Source: Methylocapsa aurea
Lineage (GTDB): Bacteria > Pseudomonadota > Alphaproteobacteria > Rhizobiales > Beijerinckiaceae
DNA: 64,000 nt
NCBI RefSeq assembly: GCF_000746085.1
Contig: NZ_JQKO01000009.1
Span: forward strand, 122,501-186,500
Reading direction: 5' to 3'
The notes under the pieces are model-generated. The model was not told where the DNA came from. It made no database searches and worked only from the letters and a program-made list of their open reading frames with translations. The translations under genes and the position numbers were made by a program. Below are positions 36,335 to 48,372 of this stretch, one piece after another. Each line of letters opens with the position of its first letter. Positions within the stretch are counted from its first letter, which is position 1.

Positions 36335-37768
36335 TCAAAACAAGGACTTCGCGGCGGCCGTGGTGGCGTCGATAAAAGACCCCGGATAAACGAAGAAGAA
36401 AAGCACCAGAAGTCCCGTCAAAGCAAGCACGGCGCGCAATGTCGGCGAAGGCCGATCGAATGCCGGCGCGGGCTCGTCGAAATACATGATCTTGACGATC
36501 CGCAGATAGTAATATGCGGCGACGGCGCTCGAGAGGACGCCAATGACGGCGAGCGGGTAGAGCTGCGCCTGGATGGCGGCGTTGAACACGTACCATTTGG
36601 CGAAAAAACCGGCGAGCGGCGGAATTCCGGCGAGGGAAAACATCATCATCGCAAGGAAGAAGGCCATGACCCCATCGGTCCTGGCGAGACCCGACAGGTC
36701 TGCTATCTTCTCGACGCTGACGCCGCCGACGCGCATCGACAAGATAGCCGCGAAGGTTCCAAGGGTCATGACGAGATAGATCGCCATATAGGCCAGCACG
36801 CCGACGACGCCGGCCTCCGTTCCAGCCGCAAGACCAACCAGAGCGAAGCCGATATGGCCGATCGCGGAATAGGCCATCAGCCGTTTGATATTGCTCTGGC
36901 CGATGGCGGCGAAGGCGCCGAGCGCCATCGACAGGATCGAAATGAAAATGACGATCTGCTGCCACTGCGCGGTCACGCCGGGGAATGCGGTCAAGACCAC
37001 GCGCACGGTAACGGCGACCGCGGCCATTTTCGCGGCGGAGGCGAAGAACGCGGTAACCGGAGTCGGCGCTCCTTCATAGACATCCGGGGTCCACATATGG
37101 AACGGCGCGGCGGACATCTTGAAGGCGAGGCCCGTCATCAGGAACGCAAGGCCGAAGACGACCCCGAGCGTCGCCTTGCCATGCGCGGCTTCGGCGATTC
37201 CGGCGAAGGAAACCGTTCCGGCGAAGCCGTAAAGAAGCGAGGCGCCATAAAGCAGCATGCCGGACGAGAGCGCGCCGAGGACGAAATATTTGAGGCCCGC
37301 CTCCGAAGCCCTGACATTGTCGCGCTGGAATGCGGCCAGGACATAAAGGGAAAGGGACATCAATTCGAGCCCGAGATAGAGCGCGATAAGGCTCGTCGCC
37401 GAAATCAACATCAACATGCCGAGCGTGGCCAAAAGGATGAGAATCGGAAACTCGAACTTGTCGATCTTCTCCCGCACAAGAAAATCCTGGCCCATCACCA
37501 GGGTGACAAGCGATCCGGCGAGCGTCAGCACCTTCATGAACCGGCCGAACCCATCGTCAATGAAGGCGCCGTCGAAGACCACCGCCGTGGTCTTGCCGCC
37601 GAGCGCTATGGCGAGGATCGCCGCGCCGAGCAGGCCGACGGCAATCTCGGTCACCGGCCCGTCCGAATCCTTGCCGCGGAGGGCGCCAAGAAGCACGAGA
37701 ACGAGGACGCCTGCGGCCAGAATGATTTCAGGCAGGCTATGCGCGAGGGCGAAGGAGAGGGACGCCAT
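36335..37768 (-). CDS. nuoN: NADH-quinone oxidoreductase subunit N
   Basis: 477 residues, about 14 membrane helices. It is one of the three antiporter-like proton-pumping subunits of complex I. The typical Lys-bearing helix segment is visible (DNVRASEAGLKYFVLGALSSGMLLYG), as is AFKMSAAPFHMWTPDVYEGAPTP. It is the last nuo gene, 12 bp after nuoM. It is embedded in the inner membrane at the distal part of the arm. Nothing looks broken. Confidence 0.96.
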   Translation of the reverse strand: MASLSFALAHSLPEIILAAGVLVLVLLGALRGKDSDGPVTEIAVGLLGAAILAIALGGKTTAVVFDGAFIDDGFGRFMKVLTLAGSLVTLVMGQDFLVREKIDKFEFPILILLATLGMLMLISATSLIALYLGLELMSLSLYVLAAFQRDNVRASEAGLKYFVLGALSSGMLLYGASLLYGFAGTVSFAGIAEAAHGKATLGVVFGLAFLMTGLAFKMSAAPFHMWTPDVYEGAPTPVTAFFASAAKMAAVAVTVRVVLTAFPGVTAQWQQIVIFISILSMALGAFAAIGQSNIKRLMAYSAIGHIGFALVGLAAGTEAGVVGVLAYMAIYLVMTLGTFAAILSMRVGGVSVEKIADLSGLARTDGVMAFFLAMMMFSLAGIPPLAGFFAKWYVFNAAIQAQLYPLAVIGVLSSAVAAYYYLRIVKIMYFDEPAPAFDRPSPTLRAVLALTGLLVLFFFVYPGSFIDATTAAAKSLF

Positions 37769-37780
37769 TGAAATGAGCCT

Positions 37781-39292
37781 TTATTGCAACGCCAGCGCTG
37801 CGGTCTTGGTTGCGGCCAGGGCCGAGTCGTAACCTCTGATGAGCGCGTCAATCGAGGCGGCGGAGCTGTCGAGGATGGGGCCGGGATGGATGCCGTAGAA
37901 AATTGTGAGGGCGACGAGCGGCGCCAGCAACGCCACTTCACGGCCCGACAGATCTAGAATGCCTTGCAGACTCGGCTTGTCGAGAACGCCGAAAATAACC
38001 CGGCGATAGAGGAAGAGCGCATAGGCCGCCGACAAGATGACGCCTGTGGTCGCGAAGAAGGCGACCCAGCTATTCACTCTGAACGCGCCGAGCAGCGTCA
38101 GGAACTCGCCGACAAAGCCCGAGGTCCCGGGAAGGCCGACATTCGCCATGGTGAAGATCATGAAGGCGACGGCATAGAGCGGCATCCGGGCGACGAGGCC
38201 GCCATAGGCGGCAATTTCGCGGGTGTGCATGCGGTCATAGACGACGCCGACGCAAAGAAACAGCGCGCCGGAAACGAGCCCGTGCGAGATCATTTGAAAG
38301 ACCGCGCCCTGAACGCCCTGCTCCGTCATGCTGAAGAGGCCCATGGTCACGAAGCCCATATGCGCCACCGACGAATAGGCGATGAGCTTCTTCATGTCCT
38401 CCTGCACCAGCGCGACCAGCGACGTATAAATGATCGCGATGATCGAAAGCGCATAGACGAGCGGGGCGAAGTAGGCCGACGCATCGGGGAACATCGGCAA
38501 GGAAAAGCGGATGAACCCATAGCCGCCCATCTTCAGCAGGATGGCGGCAAGAATGACCGAGCCAGCGGTCGGCGCCTCGACATGGGCGTCTGGGAGCCAG
38601 GTGTGGACCGGCCACATCGGCATCTTAACCGCCAGCGAGGCGAAGAAGGCCAGCCAGAGCCATTTCTGCATCGACGTGGGGAAGCTGGTTTTCAACAAGA
38701 CGGCGATATCGGTCGTCCCGGCGACGCCATACATCGCCATGATCGCCAGCAGCATGAGCAGGGAGCCGGCGAGCGTATAGAGAAAGAATTTGAAGCTCGC
38801 GTAGACGCGCCTTTTGCCGCCCCAGATTCCGATGATCAGGAACATCGGGATAAGGCCGCCCTCGAAGAACAGATAAAAGAGCACGAGGTCCAGCGCGCAG
38901 AAGACCCCAATCATCAAGGTCTCGAGCACGAGAAAGGCGATCAAATATTCCTTGACGCGATAGGTGATCGATTTCCACGATGCGGCGATGCAGAAGGGCA
39001 TCAGGAAGGTGGTGAGAAGAACAAAGGGGAACGACAGTCCGTCGACGCCAAGCTTATAGACGAGCCCGGCGCCGAACCAAGGCTTTTCTTCGACGAGTTG
39101 AAAGGCCGCGGAGGTCGGATCGAATCGCGCGTAGGCGACAAGCGAAACCAGAAACACGATCACCGTCGCGCCAAGCGCCGCCCAGCGCGCGTTGTTCAGC
39201 GTCGCTTCGTCATCGCCGCGCAAAGCGAGGATGAACGCGACCCCGACGAGCGGCAGAAAAACGATGCAGGAAAGAATGCCGAAGCCGAACAT
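37781..39292 (-). CDS. nuoM: NADH-quinone oxidoreductase subunit M
   Basis: 503 residues with about 14 helices. Conserved antiporter-like elements include [45 protein letters not shown] and [20 protein letters not shown]. It pumps protons in the membrane arm. Its ATG shares one base with the nuoL stop (TGATG), so translation is coupled. Confidence 0.97.
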   Translation of the reverse strand: MFGFGILSCIVFLPLVGVAFILALRGDDEATLNNARWAALGATVIVFLVSLVAYARFDPTSAAFQLVEEKPWFGAGLVYKLGVDGLSFPFVLLTTFLMPFCIAASWKSITYRVKEYLIAFLVLETLMIGVFCALDLVLFYLFFEGGLIPMFLIIGIWGGKRRVYASFKFFLYTLAGSLLMLLAIMAMYGVAGTTDIAVLLKTSFPTSMQKWLWLAFFASLAVKMPMWPVHTWLPDAHVEAPTAGSVILAAILLKMGGYGFIRFSLPMFPDASAYFAPLVYALSIIAIIYTSLVALVQEDMKKLIAYSSVAHMGFVTMGLFSMTEQGVQGAVFQMISHGLVSGALFLCVGVVYDRMHTREIAAYGGLVARMPLYAVAFMIFTMANVGLPGTSGFVGEFLTLLGAFRVNSWVAFFATTGVILSAAYALFLYRRVIFGVLDKPSLQGILDLSGREVALLAPLVALTIFYGIHPGPILDSSAASIDALIRGYDSALAATKTAALALQ

Positions 39293-41340
39293 CAGTGCAC
39301 TCCCCCGACGATATACCAGGTCATGACCACGGCGACGCCGACGAGCATGGCAAAAGCGTAATGGTAGATGTAGCCGCTCTGCAGCTTGACGACGCGGCCG
39401 GTCACATCGACGACGCGCGCGGCGACGCCGTCAGGGCCCAGGCGATCGATGATGGCGCCATCGCCGCCCTTCCAGAATAGGCGGCCGAGCCAGAACGCCG
39501 GGCGCACGAAGAGGAAGTCATAGAGTTCGTCGAAATACCATTTGTTGAGGAGGAACTCATAGACCGGCCGCGTAGCTCGCGCGAGGCGCACGGGGACGCC
39601 GGGCGCAAGAATATAGAAGAACAGCGCAACAACGAAGCCAACCCCCATCAGGATTGTCGGCAGCTCCTTGGCCAGACTCGGAATTTCTTCCATTTCCGAA
39701 AGGATATGATTGTGCGGGCCCAAAAAGAGCGCGCCTTTCCAGAACTCGTGCGACGCTTCGCCGATGAATTGATCATGGAGCGCATAGCCGGCGAATAGAG
39801 CGCCGAAGGCGAGCACGACCAAGGGGATCAGCATGGCGATCGGCGATTCATGCGGATCGAGCGCATGCGCTCCATGACCCTGCGCATCATGACCGTGCGC
39901 ACCATGACCGAGTTCTTGTTCGCCATGCGCCTGGTGGCCATGGCCTGAGTCAGCGTGGCCAAGGGCGGGCTCGGAATGCGCGTCGGCCGCCCAATGCCGC
40001 TTGCCGAAAAATGTCAGAAAGACGAGGCGCCAGGAATAGAATGAGGTCAGTCCGGCGGCGATGGTGGTCAAGACGAAGCCATAGAAGGCGCCCGTGCTAT
40101 GCGACGCGAAAGCGGCCTCGATGATCGCATCTTTGGAAAAATAGCCGGACGTGTAGGGAAATCCGGTCAGCGCCAAAGTGCCGATCGTCATCATGGCGAA
40201 AGTGAATGGAATCTTGCGCCAGAGACCGCCCATATTGCGCATGTCCTGCTCATGATGCATGGCGACGATGACCGAGCCGGCGCCCAGGAACAGCAGCGCC
40301 TTGAAAAAGGCGTGGGTGAAGAGGTGAAAGATGCCGAGCGAATAGCCGCCGACCCCAATGCCGACGAACATATAGCCGAGCTGCGAACAGGTCGAATAGG
40401 CGATGACCCGCTTGATGTCGTTTTGCACAAGGCCGATGGTCGCCGCGAAAAAGGCGGTCGTCGCGCCGATGATCGTGACGAAGGCGAGCGCCGCGGGCGC
40501 CTGCTCGAAGAGCGGCGACAATCGCGCGACCATGAATACGCCGGCGGTCACCATCGTCGCAGCGTGGATGAGCGCCGAAACAGGGGTCGGACCTTCCATG
40601 GCGTCAGGCAACCAGGTATGGAGCAGGAATTGCGCCGACTTGCCCATCGCTCCCATGAAGAGCAGCAGGCAAGTGATCGTCATCGCATCCATATCCGCGC
40701 CAAAGACATGGATTGTCTTATGCGCAAGCCCCGGAGCCGCCGCGAAAATCTGCTCGAAGGCGACGGAGTTCGTGAGCGCGAAGACCAGGAAAATGCCCAG
40801 CGCGAAGCCGAAATCTCCGACGCGATTGACGACAAAAGCCTTGATTGCGGCGGCGTTGGCCGAAGGCTTCTCATACCAGAAACCGATGAGGAGATAAGAG
40901 GCGAGGCCGACGCCCTCCCAGCCAAAAAACAACTGAACGAGATTGTCGGCCGTCACCAGCATCAGCATGGCGAAGGTGAAAAGCGAGAGATACGAGAAGA
41001 AGCGCGGCTTCGATGGATCCTCGCGCATGTAGCCAATCGAATAAAGATGCACGAGCGACGAAACCGTGGTGACGACGATCAGCATGACCGCCGTCAAACT
41101 ATCGACCCGCAGCGACCAGTCGACCTTCACGGCGCCGGAGGTGAACCAGTTGCCGAGCGCCGAAACGCTCTCGGGAGTGGTTCCCAAAGCGACGTTGACG
41201 AAAACGATCCAGGACAGGACCGCCGAGACGAAGAGCAGGCTGGTCGTGACGATCTCGGAGGCGCGATCGCCTATCAGCCGGCCGAAGGGGCCGGCGATCA
41301 GAAATCCGAGGAGCGGTAGGAAGACAATGGCCGCATACAT
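39292..41340 (-). CDS. nuoL: NADH-quinone oxidoreductase subunit L
   Basis: 682 residues, the largest antiporter-like subunit. The N-terminal core has [30 protein letters not shown] and [22 protein letters not shown]. The C-terminus carries the lateral helix and end helix. A His-rich loop (residues about 465-500, [20 protein letters not shown] and similar) interrupts the region after the core; it is longer than in E. coli and could bind divalent metal. It overlaps nuoM by one base and follows nuoK by 7 bp. Confidence 0.96.
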   Translation of the reverse strand: MYAAIVFLPLLGFLIAGPFGRLIGDRASEIVTTSLLFVSAVLSWIVFVNVALGTTPESVSALGNWFTSGAVKVDWSLRVDSLTAVMLIVVTTVSSLVHLYSIGYMREDPSKPRFFSYLSLFTFAMLMLVTADNLVQLFFGWEGVGLASYLLIGFWYEKPSANAAAIKAFVVNRVGDFGFALGIFLVFALTNSVAFEQIFAAAPGLAHKTIHVFGADMDAMTITCLLLFMGAMGKSAQFLLHTWLPDAMEGPTPVSALIHAATMVTAGVFMVARLSPLFEQAPAALAFVTIIGATTAFFAATIGLVQNDIKRVIAYSTCSQLGYMFVGIGVGGYSLGIFHLFTHAFFKALLFLGAGSVIVAMHHEQDMRNMGGLWRKIPFTFAMMTIGTLALTGFPYTSGYFSKDAIIEAAFASHSTGAFYGFVLTTIAAGLTSFYSWRLVFLTFFGKRHWAADAHSEPALGHADSGHGHQAHGEQELGHGAHGHDAQGHGAHALDPHESPIAMLIPLVVLAFGALFAGYALHDQFIGEASHEFWKGALFLGPHNHILSEMEEIPSLAKELPTILMGVGFVVALFFYILAPGVPVRLARATRPVYEFLLNKWYFDELYDFLFVRPAFWLGRLFWKGGDGAIIDRLGPDGVAARVVDVTGRVVKLQSGYIYHYAFAMLVGVAVVMTWYIVGGVH

Positions 41341-41347
41341 GTCCGGC

Positions 41348-41656
41348 TCAACCCTTCATCATGTTGATGTCTTCGACCGCGATGGAGCCGCGGTTGCGAT
41401 AGTAGGTGACGAGAATGGCGAGCCCAATCGCCGCTTCGGCCGCCGCGACGGTCAGGATGAAAAGCGCGAAAACCTGGCCGGTCAGATCGCCGAGAAAGGC
41501 CGAGAAGGCGACGAGGTTGATATTGACCGAGAGCAGGATCAGCTCCACCGACATCAGCACCACGATGATGTTCTTGCGGTTCAATATCACGCCGGCGACG
41601 CCGAGCGTGAACAAGATGGCCGCGAGGACCAGATAATGGGTGAGCGAGACCGTCAT
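41348..41656 (-). CDS. nuoK: NADH-quinone oxidoreductase subunit K
   Basis: 102 residues with three membrane helices ([44 protein letters not shown] and a third). The conserved Glu residues of the proton path appear in MSVELIL and in [10 protein letters not shown]. Homologue of mitochondrial ND4L. It is 40 bp downstream of nuoJ. Confidence 0.97.
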   Translation of the reverse strand: MTVSLTHYLVLAAILFTLGVAGVILNRKNIIVVLMSVELILLSVNINLVAFSAFLGDLTGQVFALFILTVAAAEAAIGLAILVTYYRNRGSIAVEDINMMKG

Positions 41657-41696
41657 GATTGCTTTCTCCTCCCGTCGGATGGATGCGACGGGGCCT

Positions 41697-42305
41697 TCAA
41701 ACGCCCTGCCTCGATGGCGTCTTGCGAATTTCGACCGCCTCGCTCGGAGTCCGAGCGTTCTGGATAGCGATATTCTGGCGTTTGACGCCGACCTTGTGGC
41801 GCAAGGTCAAGATGATGGCGCCGATCATCGCCGTCAGCAGAATGAGCCCGGACGCCTGGAACAGATAAATATATTGGGTGTAGAGCACACGCCCGAGCGC
41901 CAGGGTGTTCGTCATGCCGGGCGGCATTGGCGTTGTGACATTTGCGATCGACGTCGACCCGATGGTCCAGGAGCCGACGACGAGGACAAGCTCGACCAGA
42001 ACGATGAGGCCGATCGTTCCGCCGATCGGCAAATATTGCAGGAATCCCTGTTTGAATTCGGCGAAATCCACGTCGAGCATCATGACGACGAAAAGAAACA
42101 GAACCGCCACCGCCCCGACATAGACGACGACGAGAATCATCGCCAGGAATTCGGCGCCTAGCAGTAGAAACAGCCCCGCCGCATTGAAAAAGGCGAGGAT
42201 GAGGAAAAGCACCGAATGCACCGGATTGCGCGACGAAATCACCATGAAGGCGGCGGCGATCATGACCGCTGAAAACAAATAGAAGAACAGCGCCGCGACG
42301 CTCAT
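41697..42305 (-). CDS. nuoJ: NADH-quinone oxidoreductase subunit J
   Basis: 202 residues with five membrane helices. The family hallmark [25 protein letters not shown], containing the pi-bulge helix, is intact. Homologue of ND6. It is separated from nuoI by 115 bp, which holds no gene. Confidence 0.96.
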   Translation of the reverse strand: MSVAALFFYLFSAVMIAAAFMVISSRNPVHSVLFLILAFFNAAGLFLLLGAEFLAMILVVVYVGAVAVLFLFVVMMLDVDFAEFKQGFLQYLPIGGTIGLIVLVELVLVVGSWTIGSTSIANVTTPMPPGMTNTLALGRVLYTQYIYLFQASGLILLTAMIGAIILTLRHKVGVKRQNIAIQNARTPSEAVEIRKTPSRQGV

Positions 42306-42420
42306 TGCCTAACCCCATTGGTGATGCAGCGCTTCCCCGCAGGGAGCTGCTGGCGCCGAGACCGCTTGAGAAGCTGCGGGCCTTGAATTGAAATCCGTCC
42401 GATCACCTTAACGGCCTCGT

Positions 42421-42909
42421 TCAACGGTAGGGCGCATCGAGCGCGATGTTGCGGGCGATCTCCCGCTCCCACCGCGCGCCGTTTTCGAGAAGCCGATTCT
42501 TGTCGTAATAGAGTTCTTCGCGCGTCTCCACGGCGAATTCCGCATTCGGCCCTTCAACGATCGCATCGACCGGGCAGGCCTCCTGACAGAAGCCGCAGTA
42601 GATGCACTTCACCATGTCAATATCGTAACGCGTCGTGCGGCGCGTGCCGTCGTTGCGCCGAGGGCCGGCCTCGATGGTGATCGCCTGCGCGGGACAGATC
42701 GCCTCGCAAAGCTTGCAGGCGATGCAGCGTTCTTCCCCATTGGGATAGCGGCGCAAAGCATGTTCGCCGCGATAGCGGGGCGACTGCGGATTTTTCTCAT
42801 GCGGATAGTTGAGCGTCGGCTTCGGCTTGAAAAAATAGCGCATCGAAAGGAAGAAGGCGCCGACGAACTCCGTCAAGAACACCGCCTTGGCGGCCTGGTC
42901 GAGTTTCAT
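42421..42909 (-). CDS. nuoI: NADH-quinone oxidoreductase subunit I
   Basis: 162 residues. Two 4Fe-4S clusters are bound by [11 protein letters not shown] (Cys 62, 65, 68, 72) and [11 protein letters not shown] (Cys 102, 105, 108, 112). These are clusters N6a and N6b in the peripheral-arm/membrane junction. Length is normal for alphaproteobacteria. It is 70 bp downstream of nuoH. Confidence 0.97.
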   Translation of the reverse strand: MKLDQAAKAVFLTEFVGAFFLSMRYFFKPKPTLNYPHEKNPQSPRYRGEHALRRYPNGEERCIACKLCEAICPAQAITIEAGPRRNDGTRRTTRYDIDMVKCIYCGFCQEACPVDAIVEGPNAEFAVETREELYYDKNRLLENGARWEREIARNIALDAPYR

Positions 42910-42979
42910 TGATCTTGCCTCCTAAGTCGTTTCGCCGCGCAAGTTGGCGCATCCAGCGCCTTCGCCTTCCGAGCCGCCC

Positions 42980-44008
42980 TCATTGCGCCATGCCCGCGCC
43001 CCAGCCGGTGAATTGCAGAACGCCGGCGACGAGGATGACCATCACCAGAGAAATCGGCAAAAACACCTTCCAGCCAAGCCGCATCAGCTGATCGTAGCGA
43101 TAGCGCGGCACGAAGGCTTTCACCATGGCGATCATGAAGAAAACCAGGCAAACCTTCAAAACGAACCAGACGACGCCGGGGACTTCGTTGAAGGGCCATG
43201 CCGGGATCGGCGAAAGCCAGCCGCCGAGAAACAGAATGGTCATCATCGCGCACATCGTGATGATCGCCACATATTCGGACAGCATGAAAAGCATGTAAGG
43301 CGTCGAGGAATATTCCACCATGAAACCGGCGACGAGTTCCGATTCGGCCTCGACGAGATCGAACGGCGGACGGTTTGTTTCAGCGAGCGCCGAGATGAAG
43401 AAAATGACGAACATCGGCATCAGCGGCAGCCAGTACCAGCCCAAGGCGCCAAAGCCGGTGTCCTGCGCGGCGACGATGTCGCTGAGATTGAGCGATCCGG
43501 CGCAGAGCAGCACGGTGATGATGACAAAGCCGATCGAGACTTCATAGGAAATCATCTGCGCCGCCGAGCGCAACGCCGAAAGAAACGGATATTTCGAATT
43601 CGAAGCCCAGCCGCCCATGATGATTCCATAGACGCTAAGCGATGAGATCGCGAAAATATAGAGAATCCCGACATTGATGTCGGCGATCGCCCAACCCTCG
43701 CTGACCGGGATGACCGCCCAGGCGGCCAGGGAGAGCATGCCCATCACAAAGGGGGCGAGCAGAAAAATGCCTTTGTTCGCTCCGTCCGGAATGACCGGCT
43801 CCTTGAAGACGAACTTCAACATATCCGCGAAGCTTTGGAAAAGGCCCCAGGGACCGACCACATTCGGTCCGCGCCGCAATTGCACCGCCGCCCAGATCTT
43901 GCGATCGGCATAGAGAATATAGGCGATGAAGATCAAAAGAATGACCAGCAAAGCGACGCTCTTCACGATGGTGAGGAGCAAAGCCAGGAACCAACCCGTG
44001 TGAGCCAT
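42980..44008 (-). CDS. nuoH: NADH-quinone oxidoreductase subunit H
   Basis: 342 residues from ATG 44008 ([11 protein letters not shown]); the frame extends to 44059 but that part overlaps nuoG and has no family sequence. Eight helices form part of the quinone chamber. Conserved segments [22 protein letters not shown] and [21 protein letters not shown] are present. The start is five bases after the nuoG stop. Confidence 0.97.
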   Translation of the reverse strand: MAHTGWFLALLLTIVKSVALLVILLIFIAYILYADRKIWAAVQLRRGPNVVGPWGLFQSFADMLKFVFKEPVIPDGANKGIFLLAPFVMGMLSLAAWAVIPVSEGWAIADINVGILYIFAISSLSVYGIIMGGWASNSKYPFLSALRSAAQMISYEVSIGFVIITVLLCAGSLNLSDIVAAQDTGFGALGWYWLPLMPMFVIFFISALAETNRPPFDLVEAESELVAGFMVEYSSTPYMLFMLSEYVAIITMCAMMTILFLGGWLSPIPAWPFNEVPGVVWFVLKVCLVFFMIAMVKAFVPRYRYDQLMRLGWKVFLPISLVMVILVAGVLQFTGWGAGMAQ

Positions 44009-44013
44009 GGCCT

Positions 44014-46077
44014 CTACTCCGCCGCCTGCCGCGTGAGACTTTCGGACAGCACGGAGCATTCCGCCATGACGGCGGAGGCGCGCGCGATCGAATTGGTCAA
44101 ATAGAAATCGGAAACTTTCGAAACGAAGGGCGCATTGCCATAGGCCTCGGTGGATGAGACGAGCTGGCCAGCGTCAAAGGGCTCGCCCGCGGCAATCTCG
44201 TCGACGCTTGCAAGATGCGGATGGACGGCATGGAGGCGCGCCCGGAGGGCCTTGAGCGAGTCGAATGGCAGGCGCTGGCCAAGCGCCTCGGAGAGGGCGC
44301 GCAAAATCGCCCAATCCTCGCGCGCGTCGCCGGGCGGAAAATTAGCTCTGTCCGCCACTTGCACGCGACCTTCCGTATTGACGTAGGCGCCGGATTTTTC
44401 GGTATAGGTCGCACCCGGAAGGATGACGTCGGCGCGCGCGGCCCCGCGATCGCCATGCGTCCCTTGATAGATCACGAAAGCGCCCGGCTCCACCTCGATC
44501 TCATCGGCGCCGAGGTTGAAGAGAACGTCCAGCGCCCCCGCTTTCGCCATGCCCTTTGCGTCGAGCCCGCCTTGACGCGGCGTGAAGCCGAGATCGAGGC
44601 CGCCGACTCGGGCCGCCGCCGTGTGCAGGACGGCCCATCCGTTCCAACCGTCCTTGACGACGCCGAGCGATGCCGCCGCCTTGGCGGCGAGCGCAAGGAT
44701 GCCCAGCCCATCCTCCCGCGCAAAAGCCCCCTGGCCGATCAGGAACATCGGCTTTTCCATTTTGGCCGGAGGATGATCGGCGAAAGTCGCCAGCGTTTCG
44801 GGTCCAGCGCCAAGATAGGCGTAATCATAGGTCAGATCGGCCTTCTCGCCGATCACGCCGATTTTGAAGCCGCCTCTCAGCCAGCGCTTGCGGATTCGCG
44901 CGTTCAAGACCGGCGCTTCCTTGCGTGGATTGGAGCCAATGATCATCAGGCCATCGGCCTCGTCAATGCCGGCGATGGTCGGGTTGAATAGATAGCTCGC
45001 CCGGCCGAACCGCGGATCGAGCTTGACTCCGTCCTGCCGGCAGTCGAGCGAGATCACGCCCAGTTTTTCGGCCAGGGATTGCAGGGCGAACATATCTTCA
45101 AGAGCGCAAAGATCGCCGGCGATGGCGCCAATCCGATCGGGCGCGGCGGCTTTGACCTTGGCGGCGATCGCCGCAAACGCCTCTTGCCAGGTGGCCGGGC
45201 GCAGTTTGCCCGCCTCGCGCACATAGGGGCGATCCAGGCGTCTGCTTTTGAGGCCGTCGACGATCTGGCGGGCTTTGTCGGAAATCCATTCCTCGTTCAC
45301 CGCCTCGTTGATGCGCGGCAGAATGCGCATCACCTCGCGCCCGCGGGTGTCGATCCGGATCGCCGAACCCAGGGCATCCATGACGTCGATCGATTCCGTC
45401 TTGACCAGCTCCCAGGAACGCGCCTTGAAGGAATAGGGCTTGGGGAGGAGGGCGCCGACAGGACAGAGATCGGCGACATTGCCTTGCAGCTCGGAACTCA
45501 TCGCGGTCTCGAGATAGGTCGTGATCTCCATATCTTCGCCGCGTCCGATTGCGCCCATGTCGCCGGTGCCGGCGACCTCTGCGGTAAATCTCACGCAGCG
45601 GGTGCAATGGATGCAGCGGTTCATCGAGGTCTTGACGAGCGGCCCGATATATTTGTCCTCGACCGCGCGCTTATTCTCGATATAGCGCGAGGAATCGACG
45701 CCATAGGCCATCGCCTGATCCTGCAGGTCGCATTCGCCGCCCTGGTCGCAAATCGGGCAATCGAGCGGGTGGTTGATGAGCAGGAATTCCATCACCCCTT
45801 CGCGCGCCTTTTTCACCATTGGCGACTTGGTGAGGACGACGGGAGGCTCGCCATTCGGGCCGGGACGCAGATCGCGCACGGCCACGGCGCAGGAAGCCGA
45901 CGGTTTGGGCGGTCCGCCCTTCACTTCAACGAGGCACATACGGCAATTGCCGGCGATCGACAGCCGCTCATGAAAGCAAAAGCGCGGGATTTCGGCGCCC
46001 GCCTGCTCGCACGCCTGCAGCAGCGTATATTCGGGCGGAACGTCGATCTCGACGCCATCAACGATGAGTCTGCTCAT
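44014..46077 (-). CDS. nuoG: NADH-quinone oxidoreductase subunit G
   Basis: 687 residues, the large iron-sulfur subunit. The N-terminus holds the 2Fe-2S site ([15 protein letters not shown]), the His-Cys3 region ([19 protein letters not shown]) and a 4Fe-4S ferredoxin site ([11 protein letters not shown]). The remainder is the molybdopterin-oxidoreductase-like fold, without cofactor in this family. It is preceded by a small ORF that separates it from nuoF. All cluster ligands are visible. Confidence 0.97.
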   Translation of the reverse strand: MSRLIVDGVEIDVPPEYTLLQACEQAGAEIPRFCFHERLSIAGNCRMCLVEVKGGPPKPSASCAVAVRDLRPGPNGEPPVVLTKSPMVKKAREGVMEFLLINHPLDCPICDQGGECDLQDQAMAYGVDSSRYIENKRAVEDKYIGPLVKTSMNRCIHCTRCVRFTAEVAGTGDMGAIGRGEDMEITTYLETAMSSELQGNVADLCPVGALLPKPYSFKARSWELVKTESIDVMDALGSAIRIDTRGREVMRILPRINEAVNEEWISDKARQIVDGLKSRRLDRPYVREAGKLRPATWQEAFAAIAAKVKAAAPDRIGAIAGDLCALEDMFALQSLAEKLGVISLDCRQDGVKLDPRFGRASYLFNPTIAGIDEADGLMIIGSNPRKEAPVLNARIRKRWLRGGFKIGVIGEKADLTYDYAYLGAGPETLATFADHPPAKMEKPMFLIGQGAFAREDGLGILALAAKAAASLGVVKDGWNGWAVLHTAAARVGGLDLGFTPRQGGLDAKGMAKAGALDVLFNLGADEIEVEPGAFVIYQGTHGDRGAARADVILPGATYTEKSGAYVNTEGRVQVADRANFPPGDAREDWAILRALSEALGQRLPFDSLKALRARLHAVHPHLASVDEIAAGEPFDAGQLVSSTEAYGNAPFVSKVSDFYLTNSIARASAVMAECSVLSESLTRQAAE

Positions 46078-46086
46078 GCCTTGTCC

Positions 46087-46338
46087 TCAATGCGGCGGTT
46101 CGACGAGATCGAGACGCCGCTCGATGCGATCCAGCCGCCCGTCAATGCGATCAATTCGACGATTGACGCCGGCAATCGATAATTCCAGGTTTGCGATCGC
46201 CGCGTCCGTTCTCGCCAGCCTCTCTTCGACCGCCGTCATCCGAATTTTCAAATCGCCAATATCCTCTATGACGCGATCGAGCTTCATGTCGAGACGCCGC
46301 AGATATTCGAAGATCAGGCTATCTGACGCCTCAACCAT
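46087..46338 (-). CDS. small coiled-coil protein inserted between nuoF and nuoG
   Basis: 83 residues with almost uninterrupted heptads (RRLDMKLDRVIEDIGDLKIR; VNRRIDRIDGRLDRIERRLD). A long, highly charged coiled coil is predicted, with no membrane helix. It sits 8 bp after nuoF and 9 bp before nuoG on the same strand, so it must be co-transcribed with complex I. Isolated coiled-coil frames in GC-rich DNA can be spurious, but the tight fit between two genes favours a real one. It is not a standard nuo subunit and its function is unknown. Confidence 0.72.
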   Translation of the reverse strand: MVEASDSLIFEYLRRLDMKLDRVIEDIGDLKIRMTAVEERLARTDAAIANLELSIAGVNRRIDRIDGRLDRIERRLDLVEPPH

Positions 46339-46346
46339 CGGATTCC

Positions 46347-47657
46347 CTACTCCGCCGCGACGCCAAAATCCTTGACCGGCTCCGAATGCGGATTGGCGGA
46401 ATATTGGTCGATGCGCCGCTCGATCTCATGCCGGAAATGCCGGATGAGGCCTTGCACCGGCCAAGCCGCCGCGTCGCCGAGGGCGCAGATCGTATGGCCT
46501 TCGATCTGCGTCGTGACCTCGAGCAGCATGTCGATCTCGCGTTTCTGCGCCCGCCCTTCCGCCATGCGGGAAACGACGCGCCAAAGCCAGCCAGTGCCTT
46601 CCCGGCATGGGGTGCATTGGCCGCAGCTTTCATGCTTATAGAAATAGCTCAGCCGGGCGATCGCCCGCACGATATCGGTGGATTTGTCCATGACGATGAC
46701 GGCGGCTGTGCCAAGGCCCGATTTCAAATCGCGCAGCGTGTCGAAATCCATCGCAGCGTCGATGATTTCATGCGCCGGAACCAAGGGCACGGAGGATCCG
46801 CCGGGGATCACCGCGAGAAGATTGTCGGAGCCACCGCGAACGCCGCCGCAATGCTTGTCGATCAACTCCCGGAAGGGAATCGACATCGCCTCCTCGATAT
46901 TGCACGGCTTGTTGACATGGCCGGAGATGCAAAAAAGCTTCGTCCCGCTATTGTTCTTGGCGCCGAAACCGGCGAACCAAGCGGCCCCCCGGCGCAGGAT
47001 CGTCGGAGCGACGGCGATCGATTCCACATTATTGACGGTGGTCGGAGAGCCATAAAGGCCCATATTGGCCGGGAATGGCGGCTTCAGCCGCGGCATCCCC
47101 TTCTTGCCTTCGAGCGATTCCAGGAGCGCCGTTTCTTCGCCGCAGATATAGGCTCCGGCGCCGCGATGGACGTAGATGTCGAAAGGCCAGCCGTGAATAT
47201 TATTCTTGCCGACGAGCTTGGCGGCATAGGCCTGCTTGATCGCCGCCTCCAGCCGATCCGCCTCGAGGATATATTCGCCGCGAATATAAATATAGCAGGC
47301 ATGCGCCTCCATCGCGAAACAGGCGACGAAACAGCCCTCGATCAAGAGCTGAGGATCATTGCGCATGATCTCCCGGTCCTTGCAGGTCCCCGGCTCGGAT
47401 TCGTCGGCATTAACGACGAGGTACGAAGGCCGCGCCGGATCGGCCTTCGGCATGAAGGACCATTTGAGGCCGGTCGGAAAGCCGGCGCCGCCGCGCCCGC
47501 GCAAGCCGGACGCCTTCATCTCGCTGATGATCCAGTCCTTGCCTTTGTCGATCAGCTTTTTTGTATTGTCCCAGGCGCCGCGAGCGAGTGCGGCCTTGAG
47601 GCCCCAGTCGCCAAAGCCGTAGAGATTGGTGAAGATTCGATCCTTGTCCTCAAGCAT
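46347..47657 (-). CDS. nuoF: NADH-quinone oxidoreductase subunit F
   Basis: 436 residues from ATG 47657 (MLEDKDRIF), with GAGGT nine bases before; the longer frame to 47723 overlaps nuoE. It binds NADH and [19 protein letters not shown] and [15 protein letters not shown] form the flavin/NADH site. [14 protein letters not shown] plus a later Cys (HTICALGD) carry cluster N3. It is the electron entry point of complex I. Confidence 0.97.
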   Translation of the reverse strand: MLEDKDRIFTNLYGFGDWGLKAALARGAWDNTKKLIDKGKDWIISEMKASGLRGRGGAGFPTGLKWSFMPKADPARPSYLVVNADESEPGTCKDREIMRNDPQLLIEGCFVACFAMEAHACYIYIRGEYILEADRLEAAIKQAYAAKLVGKNNIHGWPFDIYVHRGAGAYICGEETALLESLEGKKGMPRLKPPFPANMGLYGSPTTVNNVESIAVAPTILRRGAAWFAGFGAKNNSGTKLFCISGHVNKPCNIEEAMSIPFRELIDKHCGGVRGGSDNLLAVIPGGSSVPLVPAHEIIDAAMDFDTLRDLKSGLGTAAVIVMDKSTDIVRAIARLSYFYKHESCGQCTPCREGTGWLWRVVSRMAEGRAQKREIDMLLEVTTQIEGHTICALGDAAAWPVQGLIRHFRHEIERRIDQYSANPHSEPVKDFGVAAE

Positions 47658-47667
47658 CTGCGTGACC

Positions 47668-48318
47668 TCACCTTTGTTTCGGTTTGGGCGCGGACATCGG
47701 ACCGCTGCGGCCATCGGAGCCATAGAGCGAGGTCAGAGAGGTCAGCCTTCCCTCCGGCTCGGACGAAACCCGGCCCGTCTGCGAACCGATCTTCACCTCG
47801 CGGCCAGCGGCGAGATCGTCAAGCAGCTTTTCGAAATTCTCCGGGGTCAGATCCTCATAGTAATCGTCATTAATCTGAACCATCGGGGCATTGCAGCAGG
47901 CTCCAAGGCACTCGACCTCGATCCAGGAGAAATTGCCGTCCGCCGTCACATGGCCCGGCTCGCCAATCTTGCTCTGCAAAACCGCCTTGATCGCGTCGGA
48001 GCCGGCGAGCAAGCAAGGCGTCGTGCCGCACATCTGAATGTAGAACCTGCCGACCGGAGCGAGGTTGAACATCGTGTAGAACGTCGCGATCTCAAGCACG
48101 CGGATATAGGGCATGCCAAGCTTGTCGGCGACCGCCTCGATCGCCGGTCTCGGCAACCAATAGTCATTCTGCTTTTGCGCCTGCCACAAGAGCGAGATCA
48201 CCGCCGAGGCCTGCCGGCCGGCCGGATATTTATTGATAATTTCATCGCACCAAGCCTCGTTGTCGGGCGTGAATGCGAAGGACTCGGGTTGAAATTCGGT
48301 AAGCCGGCGAACGGACAT
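47668..48318 (-). CDS. nuoE: NADH-quinone oxidoreductase subunit E
   Basis: 216 residues. The 2Fe-2S (N1a) ligands appear in [12 protein letters not shown] and [12 protein letters not shown]. The thioredoxin-like fold and N-terminal helical part are typical, and the C-terminal 30 residues form an extra basic tail ([12 protein letters not shown]). It is located 10 bp before nuoF and 54 bp after nuoD. Confidence 0.96.
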   Translation of the reverse strand: MSVRRLTEFQPESFAFTPDNEAWCDEIINKYPAGRQASAVISLLWQAQKQNDYWLPRPAIEAVADKLGMPYIRVLEIATFYTMFNLAPVGRFYIQMCGTTPCLLAGSDAIKAVLQSKIGEPGHVTADGNFSWIEVECLGACCNAPMVQINDDYYEDLTPENFEKLLDDLAAGREVKIGSQTGRVSSEPEGRLTSLTSLYGSDGRSGPMSAPKPKQR

Positions 48319-48372
48319 GGTCTTAACTCTTATGTAGCGCGGCGGCGCCTGAAATTTTGCAGCGGTCCGACA

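Noticed and set aside
40099-41319. Long plus-strand frame of about 400 codons opposite nuoL
   Set aside because: It is an antisense shadow produced by the GC-rich codon pattern of nuoL; its translation is low-complexity charged sequence. The same holds for long antisense frames over lon, rnj, nuoM and nuoF.
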